This document shows positions 45,777 through 57,436 of a stretch of DNA of 64,000 nt, in pieces; within the stretch, counting starts at the first letter, position 1, and the number at the start of each line of letters is the position of its first letter. Location: assembly GCA_956465555.1 (NCBI GenBank), contig OY101116.1, forward strand, positions 682,001-746,000. Reading direction: 5' to 3'. Both the position numbers and the translations under genes were made by a program. The DNA comes from Nitzschia sp. pyKryTriq1. Lineage: Eukaryota; Bacillariophyta; Bacillariophyceae; Bacillariales; Bacillariaceae. The notes under the pieces were generated by a model. The model was not told where the DNA came from, ran no database searches, and saw only the letters and a program-made list of their open reading frames with translations.

Positions 45777-47020
45777 TTACTGTATCTTCAGATCTGCAGC
45801 AATCAAAACATGATCACTCGGTTCGTTCCGTTCCAAATTTGGAAAGGGGCCTCCTGACTCTTCCCGCTTGGGTAACTTCTTCACGTCGACGACCTTCCAC
45901 TCATCGCTAAGGAAGATATAATCCAGCGTATCTACGAATGGTTCATTCTCTCGAATACGGGCAAAGTTTGTAAAGTCGGGTTCCCCATACTCGGATTCGG
46001 CATAAGCACTGCGCATCGCCTTGGCAGTCGGTTTCCATTCCATCCCCCACTTGGCTTCAGGATACTCAGGATCTCCTCGATCGATCAAGCCAGTCGTCAA
46101 GAGCATGTACGAAGTGCTATAGGGCTTGATATTCCAGTCTCCTGCTAGAATGTGGGGCAAATCGCCTGCAAGAGTTTGTACATGACGAGCCGCCATTTCT
46201 GTATGTATCGTCATGACTTTTGGGGCGTAAAATGCGCAAGGCATGTGGTAGTCTAGTACATGAACAACAAGAACCATAGTGTGAGAAGTCGTCGTCGTCG
46301 TCGTCGCGCACTTTCGTTCTAAGCTCATCGCTCTAGGAACTTGTACTCACTGGCCAATGCAAATGCCCTTCCCGAGTCCTTATCTTCTAGTTTGATAGTA
46401 AGGAGGATATTGAATCGATTTTCGGACATGCTCCAAGGCTCAACTGGGGGGCGAGAGAGGATTCCAAGCTTTTCTAGCTTGGGCCGGATCCAATCTTTCA
46501 TGCTGCTCGATAGACCTTCCAAGAGTCCCTGTTTTGGGGCAACGGGCCAACCACCTTCTCGTTTGTCGCTCAAACGAGAAATGTCAACATCGGTGACCTT
46601 CATCAAAGCCGTTGGCCAAGCGACGGCCACCCCCATGTACCCGTTGAATTTTTTGCCATACAGACCTGTCACCAGATGGTATCCTTTGTTGGCAAAATGC
46701 GTGTGAAGCGATCCAGCCCAATCGTACGAAACTTCTTGCAAGCAAATGAGGGAATTTCGACTGATCTCTTCATCCAGTTTCTCAAGTACAGCGGGGAGGC
46801 GGTTGGCTGCCAGCAAATGCTCCGGCTTCAGCGTCGAAAAGTGCGAGGGATCCGCCAGGTGGGAGGATAGCACGTTGTAACTGACAACGCGGATATTTAG
46901 GGGTCGCACCATCGCAGCAGAGCACAAAACTTGACAAAAGAGAAGAAAAAGGAACACCACAGATCGAGGACTGACGAATGAAGATGACAATGCTGATTCT
47001 TTCGAAGCAGCCATAGCCAT
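45777..47020 (-). CDS. Endonuclease/exonuclease/phosphatase (EEP) family protein
   Basis: Two exons, complement(45777..46252, 46351..47020), 381 aa from the ATG at 47020; an in-frame ATG at 47077 adds 19 residues. The N-terminus contains a hydrophobic signal-like segment (SVVFLFLLFCQVLCSA). EEP hallmarks are present in order: RVVSYNVLSS, SLICLQEVSY (catalytic Glu), NYHMPCAFYAPKVMTIH completed across the splice, ILAGDWNIKP and the terminal EPSDHVLI. Such proteins hydrolyse phosphodiesters or phosphates (CCR4-type nucleases, sphingomyelinases, inositol phosphatases) with a divalent metal. The signal-like start suggests the secretory route, unlike CCR4 deadenylases. Confidence 0.8.
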
Positions 47021-47801
47021 GTGAGAGACCGCATTCAAAAAATCAGAAGCAATGATCTCAGGTTTTGAGGAACACATTCATGGTAGTGGTTTGTGGTTTG
47101 TGGTGCGTGGGCGGAGAAGGCGAGATCTTCGGATGCTCGCCTACTGTATTCTGGGCGTGAGTGCGATGGCCGGCGTCAAAACGCGGGCTAGATGCGAGAT
47201 GCATCCGAGATCGATGCGAGGCGCAAGAAAAAAGAGGGGCACGCACGGCCGGCACGACACACATACAAGGCGCGTGTCGCGTGCGTGCGCGAGTGTGCGC
47301 ACCGGTACACCCCCAGTGCAGTGTTTAAGTTAGGTTGCGCGCGCCCGCCAGTGACCATATGCATATCTAAGAATATATATATGATACAGTACCTATGCGA
47401 ATACTTTGGCGCGAACCGCAGTGCCGTGCGTGCCGTGCGCGGGGTGGGGGGCGTATGTACAAGTACAGTACTGGTACTGTAACGGTACCGTACTGTACGG
47501 GTACCGACTTTGTACGTAGGTTGCTACAATGTCCGAAGGATGTCGCCTTACTTATGGGGTCGTCTCCTGTAATCTTGAAATAAAATAATCACGAAGGCAG
47601 GCAGGGCGCACTAATACCAGTATCTACAACAGGCACAGTAAACGCACGACAAACTGCCGAAGAACTTGAGAGAAAAAAGTCCGGTGTGGGCTTGTGTCTT
47701 GTTTGTAGTGTCAGCGTCGTCGTGAAGCGAGCGTGAAGGCAACACAAAAACTTTCGACACCCACTTCGCTTTACTGGTGCACTACATCCACATTCACGAC
47801 C
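47021..47801. other. Divergent region, EEP and A20 zinc-finger genes
   Basis: No gene supported. It contains a GC-rich stretch (about 47160-47350) and a cluster of GTAC-type palindromes (47460-47510: GTACTGGTAC, GGTACCGTAC, CGGGTACCG). Confidence 0.4.
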
Positions 47802-48715
47802 ATGAACGATCAAACTCAGACCACTGCCAATGCTCCTTCCGAGCCCGTCCTTTGTAAAATGGGATGTGGTTTCTTTGTAAGTAGTTGAACGATCTCTATT
47901 CCGAAAAGAACAGCCGTCGGCGAGGCCTGGACACGAAACGCGCGAATGAAAGTCGCCGATTGTCCGCGAGGTGTCCATAGAAGCCGAAACTCCGTTTTAT
48001 TTACCCATCTTCGAGATATCAACTACCTTTAAGTTTTCGGAGCAGATGATGCTATCATACAGTAGCTATTCGGGCCATGGTAAAGCTTCTCGACGACCTT
48101 CTTTTTGTTTCGTTGGATCGCTTGTTCTTTCTTGACAGCTTGTCTACGCGTTTTTGTATGGCTATATTTTTCGACGGTGCGACATTTACCTAGGGGTCCC
48201 ACGCACGTTGGTCCCCTTTTGAGAATATTCCGACCGCTGGTTTTCGTTGTGTTTCTTCCGTATTCAATCCAATCGTAACGCATGCATGGAGTCGTTTGCT
48301 CATCATCTCTCATGCTTCTTGCTTTGTGTCGTTCGCTTTCTTTCAGGGAAATTCCGCCACTAGTGGGTGTTGTTCGAAATGTTGGATGGACAAGCAAAAG
48401 AAGGAGGGTGCCGATACTGTTGCTCCGCCTCCCTTGAAAAAGCCTCAACCATCGGAACCTGCTGATGCTGCGATGCCAGACGCCAAACCGGTGGAAGTTG
48501 ACAGTGAGGCGGAGGAGCCCAAGGAAAAGGAAACAGAGGGAAATGTCGCAGCTGCCGCTCCTACGAAGAAGAAGGGAAAGAAGAAGCAGAGCTACAAATC
48601 GATGATGGCCGGTATGATGCACACGCAATGCGCGACAGCGAAGGCCGAGAAGGAAAAGGAGGCGCTTCGAAGAGTCACCGGTGGAGGAGCTTTCCAGAAG
48701 ATCGAAAAGATCTAA
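47802..48715 (+). CDS. A20-type zinc-finger protein
   Basis: Two exons, join(47802..47876, 48347..48715), 147 aa, split by a 470-nt intron that falls inside the finger. Residues 15-40 give the A20 pattern: PVLCKMGCGFFGNSATSGCC followed by SKCWMD (C-x3-C-x11-C-x2-C). An acidic/Pro linker and a lysine-rich stretch follow, ending with MHTQCATAKAEKEKEALRRV. The AN1 finger normally paired with A20 in plant and animal stress-associated proteins is absent, and the KMMAGM-like tail may be an algal variant. A20 fingers bind ubiquitin, so a stress or ubiquitin-related role is inferred. Confidence 0.8.
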
Positions 48716-49131
48716 CAATTTACTCTGTAGCACTGCCGTATGATCGTTGGCTTTTATCGAATGTTGAAGTCATTGACTAGCAATTTCTGGAGCGTTATGG
48801 CCTTGGGATGGCGTGTGGCACCCTCCTATTGAGCCTGGCTCCATCTTCGATCACGTGGCTATTCCTCTTTCTCCCGGAAAGGGTCAAGCGAACTAGTAGT
48901 GGGGGTGCCCGAAGGTTGGGACGGTAACCGCATTAGGTATTTCAATCATCTTTTTGAACCGCGCCGAATTGATCTCGTAACTGTGCATTAGTCTAGAGGT
49001 AGAGTAGGAGTAGGTAGATAAGGAGTGACCCGGAAGTAATTGTTGCGCCCTTGAGCTGAGTCGTCGGAAAAGTGAGCCTTATTGTGAAAAACATATACGA
49101 ACGAAATACAATGATGTTATTATTTCTCGAA
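48716..49131. other. Intergenic region between convergent A20 and patatin-like genes
   Basis: Downstream regions of two genes pointing toward each other. No further feature seen. Confidence 0.4.
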
Positions 49132-50307
49132 CTACTGTCGGTTTGAGCAAGCAGGTGATGACTGCGGCGGCTCGCTTGTTGTCGATCTCTTTGAAATCGA
49201 GTAATCGTATTGATAACCCGTCCGCCACAGTTCACCGACTTGGTCGCGTGTCAGACCCGGGCTGAACGTGTGTATTAATGTTTCCCAAATCAATGGCAAA
49301 TCGAGCCGGTGCGAACATTCTGGGTGAAGTAATCTTGAAAATCCTCCATCGTACAGCACGTCGTCTCCTTCGGTCAAAAATCCCCAGCCAGTCAGATAAG
49401 GGCTACATACGCATAGAAAAGGAAATTGGAAGAAGTGAGTTTTTCCATTGCCATCGACGATACTACTTAGTCACATCGCCATGCTCGCGAGCACTTACAC
49501 CCACGTGGTCTTGATAAGTAGATTTTTCAACTCGGTTCTATTCCTTGCTTCTCGCACTTGATGACCATCTCGTTGCGATGTGACTAGGATCTTCAGGTTT
49601 GGTAGTATTCGTTCCAATTCGTCCGTAGGTGCTGTTTCGTCGTGTGGTAGGAGTGCCTCAAAAAAGTGGTCTACGAGCTCAAACCGGCTAACATTACCAG
49701 ATTGCCACATCGTTTGAGCGTGAAATGCTGCATCGGCTGTCTCGTCCAAGGTCAAGTTCATCAAAACGGCAAGTACGCCTGTATATATTGATAGATTACA
49801 CAATGATGTGAGAATACTTATTTCTCGATAGAAAGCCTCTCAATACTACGAATACCGTACACAATGCACAACAACTTACCCAAGCAACCAGAGGAGAAAC
49901 AGTAGTAGTCGTACTGTTGGAGATTTTCAATCGAATGCAAAAATCCCAGGTGGAACCAAAATCCCGAGAACCCACCTCCTGGAAGGGAACAAAAATGACA
50001 TCATGAGCTCGGAAAAAGTTCCGTATTCCGGTGAAAAGAAGATGGACTTACCTGGAATGTAAATGGACGACGGGCCCGCTGGAGGGGCCACATCGTATAC
50101 AAGATGCATCGGCGGCGAAGCCAACGCAAAGTACAGAGCAAAGAATGAAACGTTGCTGACGATTGACCAAAATATCAGCCTCATGACGAGGTTCGTAAGT
50201 GCGAGCAACCTCGTTGAAATTGATCTTCTCGCGGCATGGTCGGAAGGTGATTTCGAAATGACCGCCTTCTCAAGGAACGCTACAGCCACAATCCGATTGA
50301 ACATCAT
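49132..50307 (-). CDS. Patatin-like phospholipase-type protein
   Basis: Four exons: complement(49132..49402, 49499..49778, 49880..49978, 50052..50307), 301 aa, all joins in frame. An N-terminal hydrophobic segment (IVSNVSFFALYFALASPP) may anchor it to a membrane. Exons 1-2 give SIYIPGGGFSGFWFHLGFLH, a glycine-rich oxyanion-hole-type loop, and YYCFSSGCLG, which resembles a G-x-S-x-G elbow with Ser in place of the first Gly. The third exon's end and fourth contain LTEGDDVLYDGGFSR, matching the D-G-G motif of the catalytic dyad Asp. These support a patatin-like serine hydrolase. The exact substrate (galactolipid, phospholipid or triacylglycerol) cannot be told. Confidence 0.7.
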
Positions 50308-51030
50308 GGTCTACAGTACTGTACTTGCTAGTTCTAAATTTTGACACACCGACCAAGAACATGTACTTTCGTCTGGATGGGAAAGCCCTGGCAAGATACT
50401 GCCCTTGTGCCTTGTGACTGCTGTCTTTGCCTTGGGTTGATGGTTGATGGCCGAAGGAAGATTCAAAGGCGAAGAAAAAGCATTCTCGAGGAACATGCCC
50501 AAAATAATAATGTGGTGTGTGGGGTGTGGGGTACATACGGTCCCGGTACCCGGTATGTACATGATGAACGTACCAGTACTTGTACCGTAGTTTTCGACGT
50601 AGATTTCTCGTGACTCAAGACTCAACCCAACGGTTCTCCGTTCCTGTTGTTCTTCAATTCTTCACCGAACCGTACATCCCAGTACAAAATCTACTGCAAC
50701 GGTTCTTTAGAAACTCAGTCGCGCACAAGCAAGCGCTCTCAAGTCGGTGCGGCCGTCACCCGTTCACGCCGGCATCGAGCCATAAACGAAAAACCATCAA
50801 CGTCACGATGACGACCCCCCGCCCCCCGCTACGGTGTATATGCGGACGGCGATCAATGGTCACAATGGTCGATGCAAAAGAGCTTGTGGCTTGCTGATGG
50901 TGTCATCATTCATTCATTTTCATCGTCGAGACGAGTGGTGTGGTCCGTCAACTTCATTCCATTTTCAGAAATCTTGCTGACAAGCATTTTACAATACCTC
51001 GCACTAGGCTACTGTACTCGTACATTGGAG
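50308..51030. other. Divergent region, patatin-like and mitochondrial protein genes
   Basis: No gene supported. GGTACCCGGTATGTAC and related GTAC palindromes lie at 50540-50590. The 3' part runs open into the next frame but lacks a convincing start. Confidence 0.4.
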
Positions 51031-51996
51031 ATGAAGAGATTTGCCGCCGACATCGCGAAGCGCCGCCTTCTTGTTCCAAGACAAGTGACTCCTCTGAGCC
51101 GCAATTATTTTGGAAGCATCGACAATACTACTAGAGCTTTGGTGATAGTGAATGAAACAAAGTCAGCGCTCGCTGCTCGGGTTCGTAACTTTTCCACGAC
51201 TACTGCAACAGCTACTACTGAGGCGGCCAAAGAAACCAAGAAGAAGAAAGATGACAGCAACCTTTTCCTCGACAATCTGGGGAAAATCTTTCTAGCCGCG
51301 ATCGCCGGTGTCATCGGCATGATCATTCGTTCATCACAGAGCACCCAAAACAGAAACAAAATACGAGATCTTGTGGAGCAAACCTCGGCCCTTGACCCTG
51401 TAGAAATCGATGAACTCCGACTCGCCAACTCGGAGCTTTCCCCCGAGGTGTTTCGGAACATCACCAGAGCTCTTGTAGATCGTCATTCAGAGGGCACGTG
51501 TTCGTACAATGAGTTCACCCTAGTCACACGCACAACTATGGCACACATGAAAGGTGGTGCTTTTACCATCCAGCTGGGACACTTGATAGATCGAGTGGTG
51601 ACCCAAGTCCTCAACAAGTATGGGAAAAGCGCCGATGATCCTTTGCCGCTTTCTTTGTGGCTGACGACTCTATCTCTGGCACTGAGCTCATCTGTAGATG
51701 AACGTATTCAAGCTCTGTTTGAGGTCATGGAAAACTTGAATTCTCCTGTTATTTTCTCGCAGGTAGAAGAGATGGTGGGGTACCTGCAAGACACTTGTCA
51801 ACTGCCCCCTGACACCCAAATCGTACCAACGGAAACCAAGTACCCGACGCAAAAGTGGGCTCGAGGGACTGCGGAGCAATTAGTTCCGTGGGACGGATCG
51901 ACGAAGGATGTGATGGATCTCGATGCCTTCAGCTCCATTCTGCGGAGCAAATCGGTTTGTGCATGGGGAGAGTGTTACAACAAGAAAAAGATTTAA
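51031..51996 (+). CDS. Predicted mitochondrial membrane protein, family not recognised
   Basis: Single exon, 321 aa from the ATG at 51031. That start is chosen because MKRFAADIAKRRLLVPRQVT is a basic amphipathic presequence; the frame is open upstream to 50872. A Thr/Ala and Lys-rich stretch leads to one hydrophobic helix (LGKIFLAAIAGVIGMIIRSS, about residues 83-102). The matrix- or cytosol-facing part has an alpha-helical region beginning LDPVEIDELRLANSELSPEV that is EF-hand-like in rhythm but without a calcium loop. I do not recognise the family. Confidence 0.6.
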   Translation: MKRFAADIAKRRLLVPRQVTPLSRNYFGSIDNTTRALVIVNETKSALAARVRNFSTTTATATTEAAKETKKKKDDSNLFLDNLGKIFLAAIAGVIGMIIRSSQSTQNRNKIRDLVEQTSALDPVEIDELRLANSELSPEVFRNITRALVDRHSEGTCSYNEFTLVTRTTMAHMKGGAFTIQLGHLIDRVVTQVLNKYGKSADDPLPLSLWLTTLSLALSSSVDERIQALFEVMENLNSPVIFSQVEEMVGYLQDTCQLPPDTQIVPTETKYPTQKWARGTAEQLVPWDGSTKDVMDLDAFSSILRSKSVCAWGECYNKKKI

Positions 51997-52120
51997 ACTG
52001 AATAACCAACTACCGGTTCTACTCTTCATAGTATTTCAGCTGCTGCAATTTTCTGATACCACTTCAACCTACTTGTACCGATATAATACATAAGATCATA
52101 GCATACATAGTATTTTGTGT

Positions 52121-53548
52121 TTATCTACCAGCCCCTTTTCCAAAATGAACAACTCCGAACCTTCCATTGACTTGCCAATTGTCGTCCAACTTCTTTGCCT
52201 TTTCTATTTGTGCCGCATCCATCCCACAACCAATTTCAGCTTTTAGAGTTCTCAACGCACATACTGGACAGGGAAAGTAGGCACCGACTACATCAGAAAA
52301 TGGTGCAGTGAGATCCCACATCCTGTCTCCCAAGAGGCGCCTGTAGTTCGCATCGCCTTTGACAAAGGCCAGGTCGCACCGATCTCGAAGATTCGATCGC
52401 AATGGCTCAGTCATATCCCACATGGCATATGCCTGTACCCAGAAATTGTCTTCTTGACATTTCCATTTCTCTTCTTTAAGAAATTGTTTCCACTTTTCTC
52501 CCGCCTTTTGAGCATTTGGATATTTGCTAGGATCCAAGGCGGCGTAGTGCTCGACATGCTCAAGAAGATCCTTTTCCAGCGCATCGGAAACGAAGGTTGG
52601 ATGCGACTTCAACTGGAAGGTAACACAGGATGCAATGCCACTTTCAAGCAGGTGTTGGGCAAGAGCCAGATCTGTAATCAGCTCGAAGCCAGCATTGTCG
52701 ACGATGATATCAACCATGCCTCCACCTTTGCTCCTAAGCGACTCGCAGTGCTCGGCTAGTGCACCGAGATCGTCGTGGAGAAGGTTCTCCGTTGCACTCT
52801 CAAGAATGCTTGAGAAAATATCAATGTCCGCATTCGCGGCATCAGCGGGCCAGATGGACAAATCCATTTTGTTTCCCCAGAGCGCGATGCTAGCTGCCAA
52901 ATCAATTCCTTCCGCCGTTTTTGGAAGATTCGGGATCTTTTCCAGCATCGGCTCTGCTGACCCGACCGAGGATTCCAATCCTGCTCTCTTTTGCTTGACG
53001 AAAGGATCGTACATGTATCCAGCAGTCCCTTCGTCCCAGAACCCAATGGCTTGAATAAGGCGACGGTAGACATAGAATTCAGTCACCATCCAAGGAGCCG
53101 ATAGCCAGGTATCACCTTTGTCCAGGAATGGTTGAAGAATTTCCTTCCATTCATTCCACTCGCGCATGCGCGTCTCGGACGCATCAGCCGGGAGGTCATC
53201 CAACATTGTCAACTTGGAGGAAGACCGTAGCTCCTCTCTCAGCTGTTGGAATCTTTCCAAGACGGGTTTGAAGGCTTCTGTCTCAAAAGCTTCTTGGTTA
53301 TCCTCAAAGGTCCGTTGCAAGATCTCCTCGTCCACCCGTCTCGACATGGTATCGTACGCCCACGTGCCTTTTTTATCCGAGCAAATTGGCCCTGGTATGG
53401 GGAGTTTTGGTTTGGGAATATCGGAAGTCACCGTCATTTTGAGCACGGTCTGAAAAGAGTATGAGTTAGAAGGCTTGAGAGAAGTCCAGGCAGCGGCTGG
53501 TGAAACTAATAGCGCAACAATAAGTACATGTAGTGGGCCTGTCAACAT
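52121..53548 (-). CDS. ARMT1/DUF89 damage-control phosphatase-like protein
   Basis: Single exon, 475 aa. The start at 53548 is selected because MLTGPLHVLIVALLVSPAAA is a signal peptide and is followed by W, typical of plastid targeting; the frame is open further upstream. The DUF89 core is clear: VDIIVDNAGFELITDLALAQ (metal-binding Asp/Asn) and KGDANYRRLLGDRMWD. DUF89 proteins are metal-dependent phosphatases that remove damaged or surplus sugar- and pantetheine-phosphates; the human member also has reported carboxyl-methyltransferase activity. A plastid or secretory-route version is inferred here. Confidence 0.85.
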   Translation of the reverse strand: MLTGPLHVLIVALLVSPAAAWTSLKPSNSYSFQTVLKMTVTSDIPKPKLPIPGPICSDKKGTWAYDTMSRRVDEEILQRTFEDNQEAFETEAFKPVLERFQQLREELRSSSKLTMLDDLPADASETRMREWNEWKEILQPFLDKGDTWLSAPWMVTEFYVYRRLIQAIGFWDEGTAGYMYDPFVKQKRAGLESSVGSAEPMLEKIPNLPKTAEGIDLAASIALWGNKMDLSIWPADAANADIDIFSSILESATENLLHDDLGALAEHCESLRSKGGGMVDIIVDNAGFELITDLALAQHLLESGIASCVTFQLKSHPTFVSDALEKDLLEHVEHYAALDPSKYPNAQKAGEKWKQFLKEEKWKCQEDNFWVQAYAMWDMTEPLRSNLRDRCDLAFVKGDANYRRLLGDRMWDLTAPFSDVVGAYFPCPVCALRTLKAEIGCGMDAAQIEKAKKLDDNWQVNGRFGVVHFGKGAGR

Positions 53549-54977
53549 GCTTTTGCTTCGGTCGTAGTTGCTGCAAAGCGACAGTATTGACTTCTTCTCA
53601 CTGATGAAAGGACTTTGCGAGTCTCTCAACAGAGAGAGATCGAGATTGGAGAGAAGAGAAGGACGTGCAAAACACATGCCTCGATGAATGCGCCGATGGG
53701 AGTTAGTGACAAGATGCAGCACCAAAACCACCACGCACGCGCGAGAAAAGAGGACGAACGAAAGATCCCTCCGAAGACGGCGAGAGGGTGAGAGGAGCGT
53801 TATCCTTGAGAGGAGGCCCGACGGACAAAAAATCGGATCGGATGAGTCGCAAATCATGTCCACATTCAAAATCATCATGCTAGCGATGATCATCTCCATC
53901 GGCCTTCATTCGAGTGAGCAAGAAGTATCCCTCCTCTCGCAGAAACGTCGCAATTCAGGTTAATACAAACTAGTAAAATGACATTACGACCCATGATACT
54001 AGGAATCGTATCTTTTAGTAGTACGAAGACAGTAGTACTATGGCGGTGCTTGTTCTGGATCATACTGCCTCCTCTCTAGTAGAGCTACTGGTAGCTGGGT
54101 TGACATTCTTACTATTGTGCGAAAGCCGCTACTACGTATTCTGCTTGCTGCAGGAAGCCATTAGAGTTGCCATCTCTACTAGAGATTAGGATGATTTTCT
54201 CTTGGTTAGGGTGTTCTCAAGAATGCATACTCTACCGGTATTGTTATTCTTGATTCCTCGGAAAATTTCAAATGGTATCATTGCATAAAGGTTGCTTCAA
54301 CATAATAATGTGGTGTGATGTCTTTGACACCGACCAACGTCCGGTACTTGTACCTGGGTACCTTAGACTACTATTATGTACTTGCAGGCTTCTTATCTTT
54401 TTATCATCTTGCTTCTTTGACGCCGCCGCCTTTGAGAAGATGATGATGAAGTGGATCTTTTTTATTACGCCGACCGGTGCTTTATCATCGCTTCTCTGTG
54501 GAGAGCGCCATCTCTAAATAAATAATGGTGATGGCGCCAGTCTACACGTTTGCGTAGAATTTCGTACTTATTCTACAGAGATGTCATCCATCAATCAGAA
54601 CCGACTTTTCGAAAAAATGAAGCCGGCCGTGCTTGGGGTTCTCGCACTTGACACGCCCACACACGCATGCGGGCTTCCGCGCTCGAGAACAAAAGAAAAT
54701 TGTTCTGCGAACGAATTTATCGTCGTAGCAGGGTGGTGCTGACATGGGTCTTTTGTTCTGTATGAAGCAAAGACACCAAAGACGTCGTCGTGCGTTGGTC
54801 TTGCTGTACCGGTAGACTACACTACTTCATCTTCTTTTCAGACGCAAGTGTCCCATTTCATCCCTCTATCATTGCATCCGCTGGTAGCTCGAAAGGCTCA
54901 TCCCTCACCAACAAGGTTCCTCGAAGAATCGAAGCTGTTGTTCTGCTGCCGTATCTCTTGTCTTTGAAGTTGACACC
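53549..54977. other. 1.4-kb intergenic region between ARMT1-like and RING-H2 genes
   Basis: No gene is supported. The left part, about 350 bp, is open on the minus strand but is treated as leader. TACCGGTA-type sites occur near 54234 and 54806, with a CTAGTAGAGCTAC stretch near 54075. Confidence 0.4.
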
Positions 54978-56369
54978 ATGGACAATCCAAATCACTCCGC
55001 TAGAATCCGGCGATGCAACTCGCTGCCGTCAAGGCTTCAAAGACGATCCTCACTGTTACCTGTGAGGCTTTCGTTGAATAGAAATCCTTATATTGGTTCC
55101 TTCCGGCACTCTCCGCCCACTAGCTTTGTTTCCATGGAGGCCGGGCTGAAATGTTCTCGATATTTCTTCTCCTCCTCGTCGTCATCGCAGCAGCACTATG
55201 AGTCATCGTCTGTCAGGAACTCACCCTACATTGGGTGGTTTCGACATGCTCCGCCTAGCAGCATGCGATTCCACACGGTCGACTACCGAGACTTTGACTT
55301 GACTGAAAAGTGTCAGGCTCTCGCCATGATTCTAGCAAGTCTTCCTAGAAAGGAGAAATCGCGGCCTGATTTCGGCAACATTATCAACGGTCGTCTCTAC
55401 GGAGGTGGCAGGGAGACATGCTACAATGTCACGAATTCTTTCCAAGACTCAACCGCCATCTCAACGAAGAAGCCCTCCGAGGAGTCGGGAAGCAGGCTTC
55501 TAGCCAAGCTAGGGGCATGGTTCCTGTACCCGCTAGCGCAGGATGCCGAGTCATTGTACCAGGCGTGTTATTACGATAGAAACTTGAAGATTCTAACAGA
55601 AGATACCAGACAAGAGGAAGATGATGACTCTGATAGCGAGGCGGACGATGAACACGATGTGAACGAGGACGACGACGACGCTGACTCGGTCGCTTTGAGT
55701 GACTTTGATCATGGTCCATTGACACCTGTTTCCAGTGCCCCTCAACCACCAAGTGCAAGCAACACCAAGCCTCTCGATGTCTCCCTTTCGGAGATTGCAG
55801 AAGCCTACTATGCGCATCAAGTCCTTGATCAGGGTGAATACTCCTCCGAGGAAGGAGATCGACTTGATTATGTCATCACGCAGGCAGATATCGCTCGCAT
55901 GGCTCGAAATGCCGCACGACATTTGGACGTTGACAGCATCCTTAACCTCCCAACTACAACGTATCGTTCTTCGAAACGATTTGTAAAGAATCTGTCAGAG
56001 TCAAACGCTACAAATCATTCGAGAGATCCTGCCGAGGCGTGGAGCTTCATCATGGTCCCCAATAGTACCAGCAAATCTACAGAGAATTCAGGCGTGGTGG
56101 ACGATGATGATGGCGATACTGTTTGTGTGATATGTTTGGAAGCCTTTGCGGACGGAGATCGCTTGAGAGTTCTGCCTTGTGATCACTCCTTCCATGCCGG
56201 TTGTATCGATCGGTGGCTATCAGGGTCTCACTCTCATCACGAATGCTTCACTAGTGGATGTCCAACCTGCAAGAAACGACCGGCTTTGGACAATGACGGA
56301 TCTGTTCCTTCCTGGGCCTTTGCTAAGCTCGGTTCCCAAATGATGGCCCAGTCCATAAGTGAAGAGTAA
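54978..56369 (+). CDS. RING-H2 E3 ubiquitin ligase with N-terminal repeat
   Basis: Single exon, 463 aa. The C-terminal RING-H2 begins at C383 (CVICLEAF) and continues CDHSFHAGC, then CPTCKKR. Its last pair is separated by an insertion with extra His/Cys ([17 protein letters not shown]). It should recruit an E2 and ubiquitinate a bound target. The N-terminal region has two imperfect copies of YIG.FRH.PP (about residues 37-48 and 81-94). A long acidic stretch (about 205-240, [20 protein letters not shown]) separates the halves. No membrane segment is seen. Confidence 0.8.
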   Translation: MDNPNHSARIRRCNSLPSRLQRRSSLLPVRLSLNRNPYIGSFRHSPPTSFVSMEAGLKCSRYFFSSSSSSQQHYESSSVRNSPYIGWFRHAPPSSMRFHTVDYRDFDLTEKCQALAMILASLPRKEKSRPDFGNIINGRLYGGGRETCYNVTNSFQDSTAISTKKPSEESGSRLLAKLGAWFLYPLAQDAESLYQACYYDRNLKILTEDTRQEEDDDSDSEADDEHDVNEDDDDADSVALSDFDHGPLTPVSSAPQPPSASNTKPLDVSLSEIAEAYYAHQVLDQGEYSSEEGDRLDYVITQADIARMARNAARHLDVDSILNLPTTTYRSSKRFVKNLSESNATNHSRDPAEAWSFIMVPNSTSKSTENSGVVDDDDGDTVCVICLEAFADGDRLRVLPCDHSFHAGCIDRWLSGSHSHHECFTSGCPTCKKRPALDNDGSVPSWAFAKLGSQMMAQSISEE

Positions 56370-57436
56370 TTTCTTTAGCTACTGTATGTATTAAAAACAA
56401 CGAATATATTATTATGAACTGACCGTAGAAGTAGGATGACAGCAGCAGGACTAGTAGTGTCTTTCGATTACATAGCCCAGAGTACCTGGTAGTTTTTGGT
56501 TGGACTCCTGTACCAGGTACTATTGTAGTCTAGAGAGAGAGAGAGAGAGAGAGTACCTGTAGAAGAGAGAGTTGACCACCCCCTCTTTTAAGAGAGCATG
56601 CGTGAGGGGAGAGTCAGTCGTCCTCCCAAAGATCCAAAGATTGTTTACCGAACTGCATGCAGTGCCACCTCTAATGCCAGCTTGGCACGGTGGGACGAGC
56701 GTTGAGTGACGAAAGCCAACTCTCGTGCTGTATTTTATTGGTCTGGGTGCAGATGGGGAGAACCAACAGATGCGTTTCCTTTTAGAACATAGCTTCCGTC
56801 ATTGGTTTTCAAGCATGCCCGTACAGTACCGGTACTTGTACTCCTACTAACTCGATGAGACACCAGGCACGAACAGACAGTACAGAGTACTCGGCACTCT
56901 ACGAGTATTAAAAAAAAGACGAGAAAGTCATCCTGCTTGCTTCGTTCTCGCCCTACCAGTACTGGTACGGTACCTGGTACCGGTACATGTCAAGTACGGG
57001 TACAATTGTTCTTTGGCAGACCGAAAAGATACCCTGCCATGTCGTCGTTGGCGCGCTAGAAAGTTCTTTTCGCATCGCGTGCGTGTGCGTGGCGTGGTCG
57101 ACTGATGACGATGGAACCACACTTCTTTTATTTTTTGAAACACGATGACTGACTCATCCGACCAACAAATCTGCGAGCAAGCCGGACCAAACAAGCCAAA
57201 CAGGCACCGCATGGACCGGAAGAGCAAGCTACTGTACCAGGTACTGTTGTAGCGAAGTACCAAAATGACCATGACGACTGGCTGGAATCATCGTCGTCTT
57301 TCGTTAGGTTCTGTTCGCGTTGTTTCATTACCGTGTATAATATTATTTTTTGTTCCTCGCAGCTCTCGCGGCAAATAATCATAATGCATTGTGTGGTCCG
57401 TTGAGACTTGATCTGAGTTCTTGGATCATTTTCTGA
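56370..57436. other. Intergenic region with dense GTAC palindromes, upstream of malonyl-CoA decarboxylase
   Basis: No gene is supported. Perfect GTACCGGTAC occurs at 56826-56835 and 56977-56986, with related sites around 56500-56530 and 57235. It also holds an (AG)n run (56532-56553). Confidence 0.5.
56532..56553. repeat. (AG)n microsatellite
   Basis: About eleven AG units, upstream of the malonyl-CoA decarboxylase gene. Confidence 0.9.
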
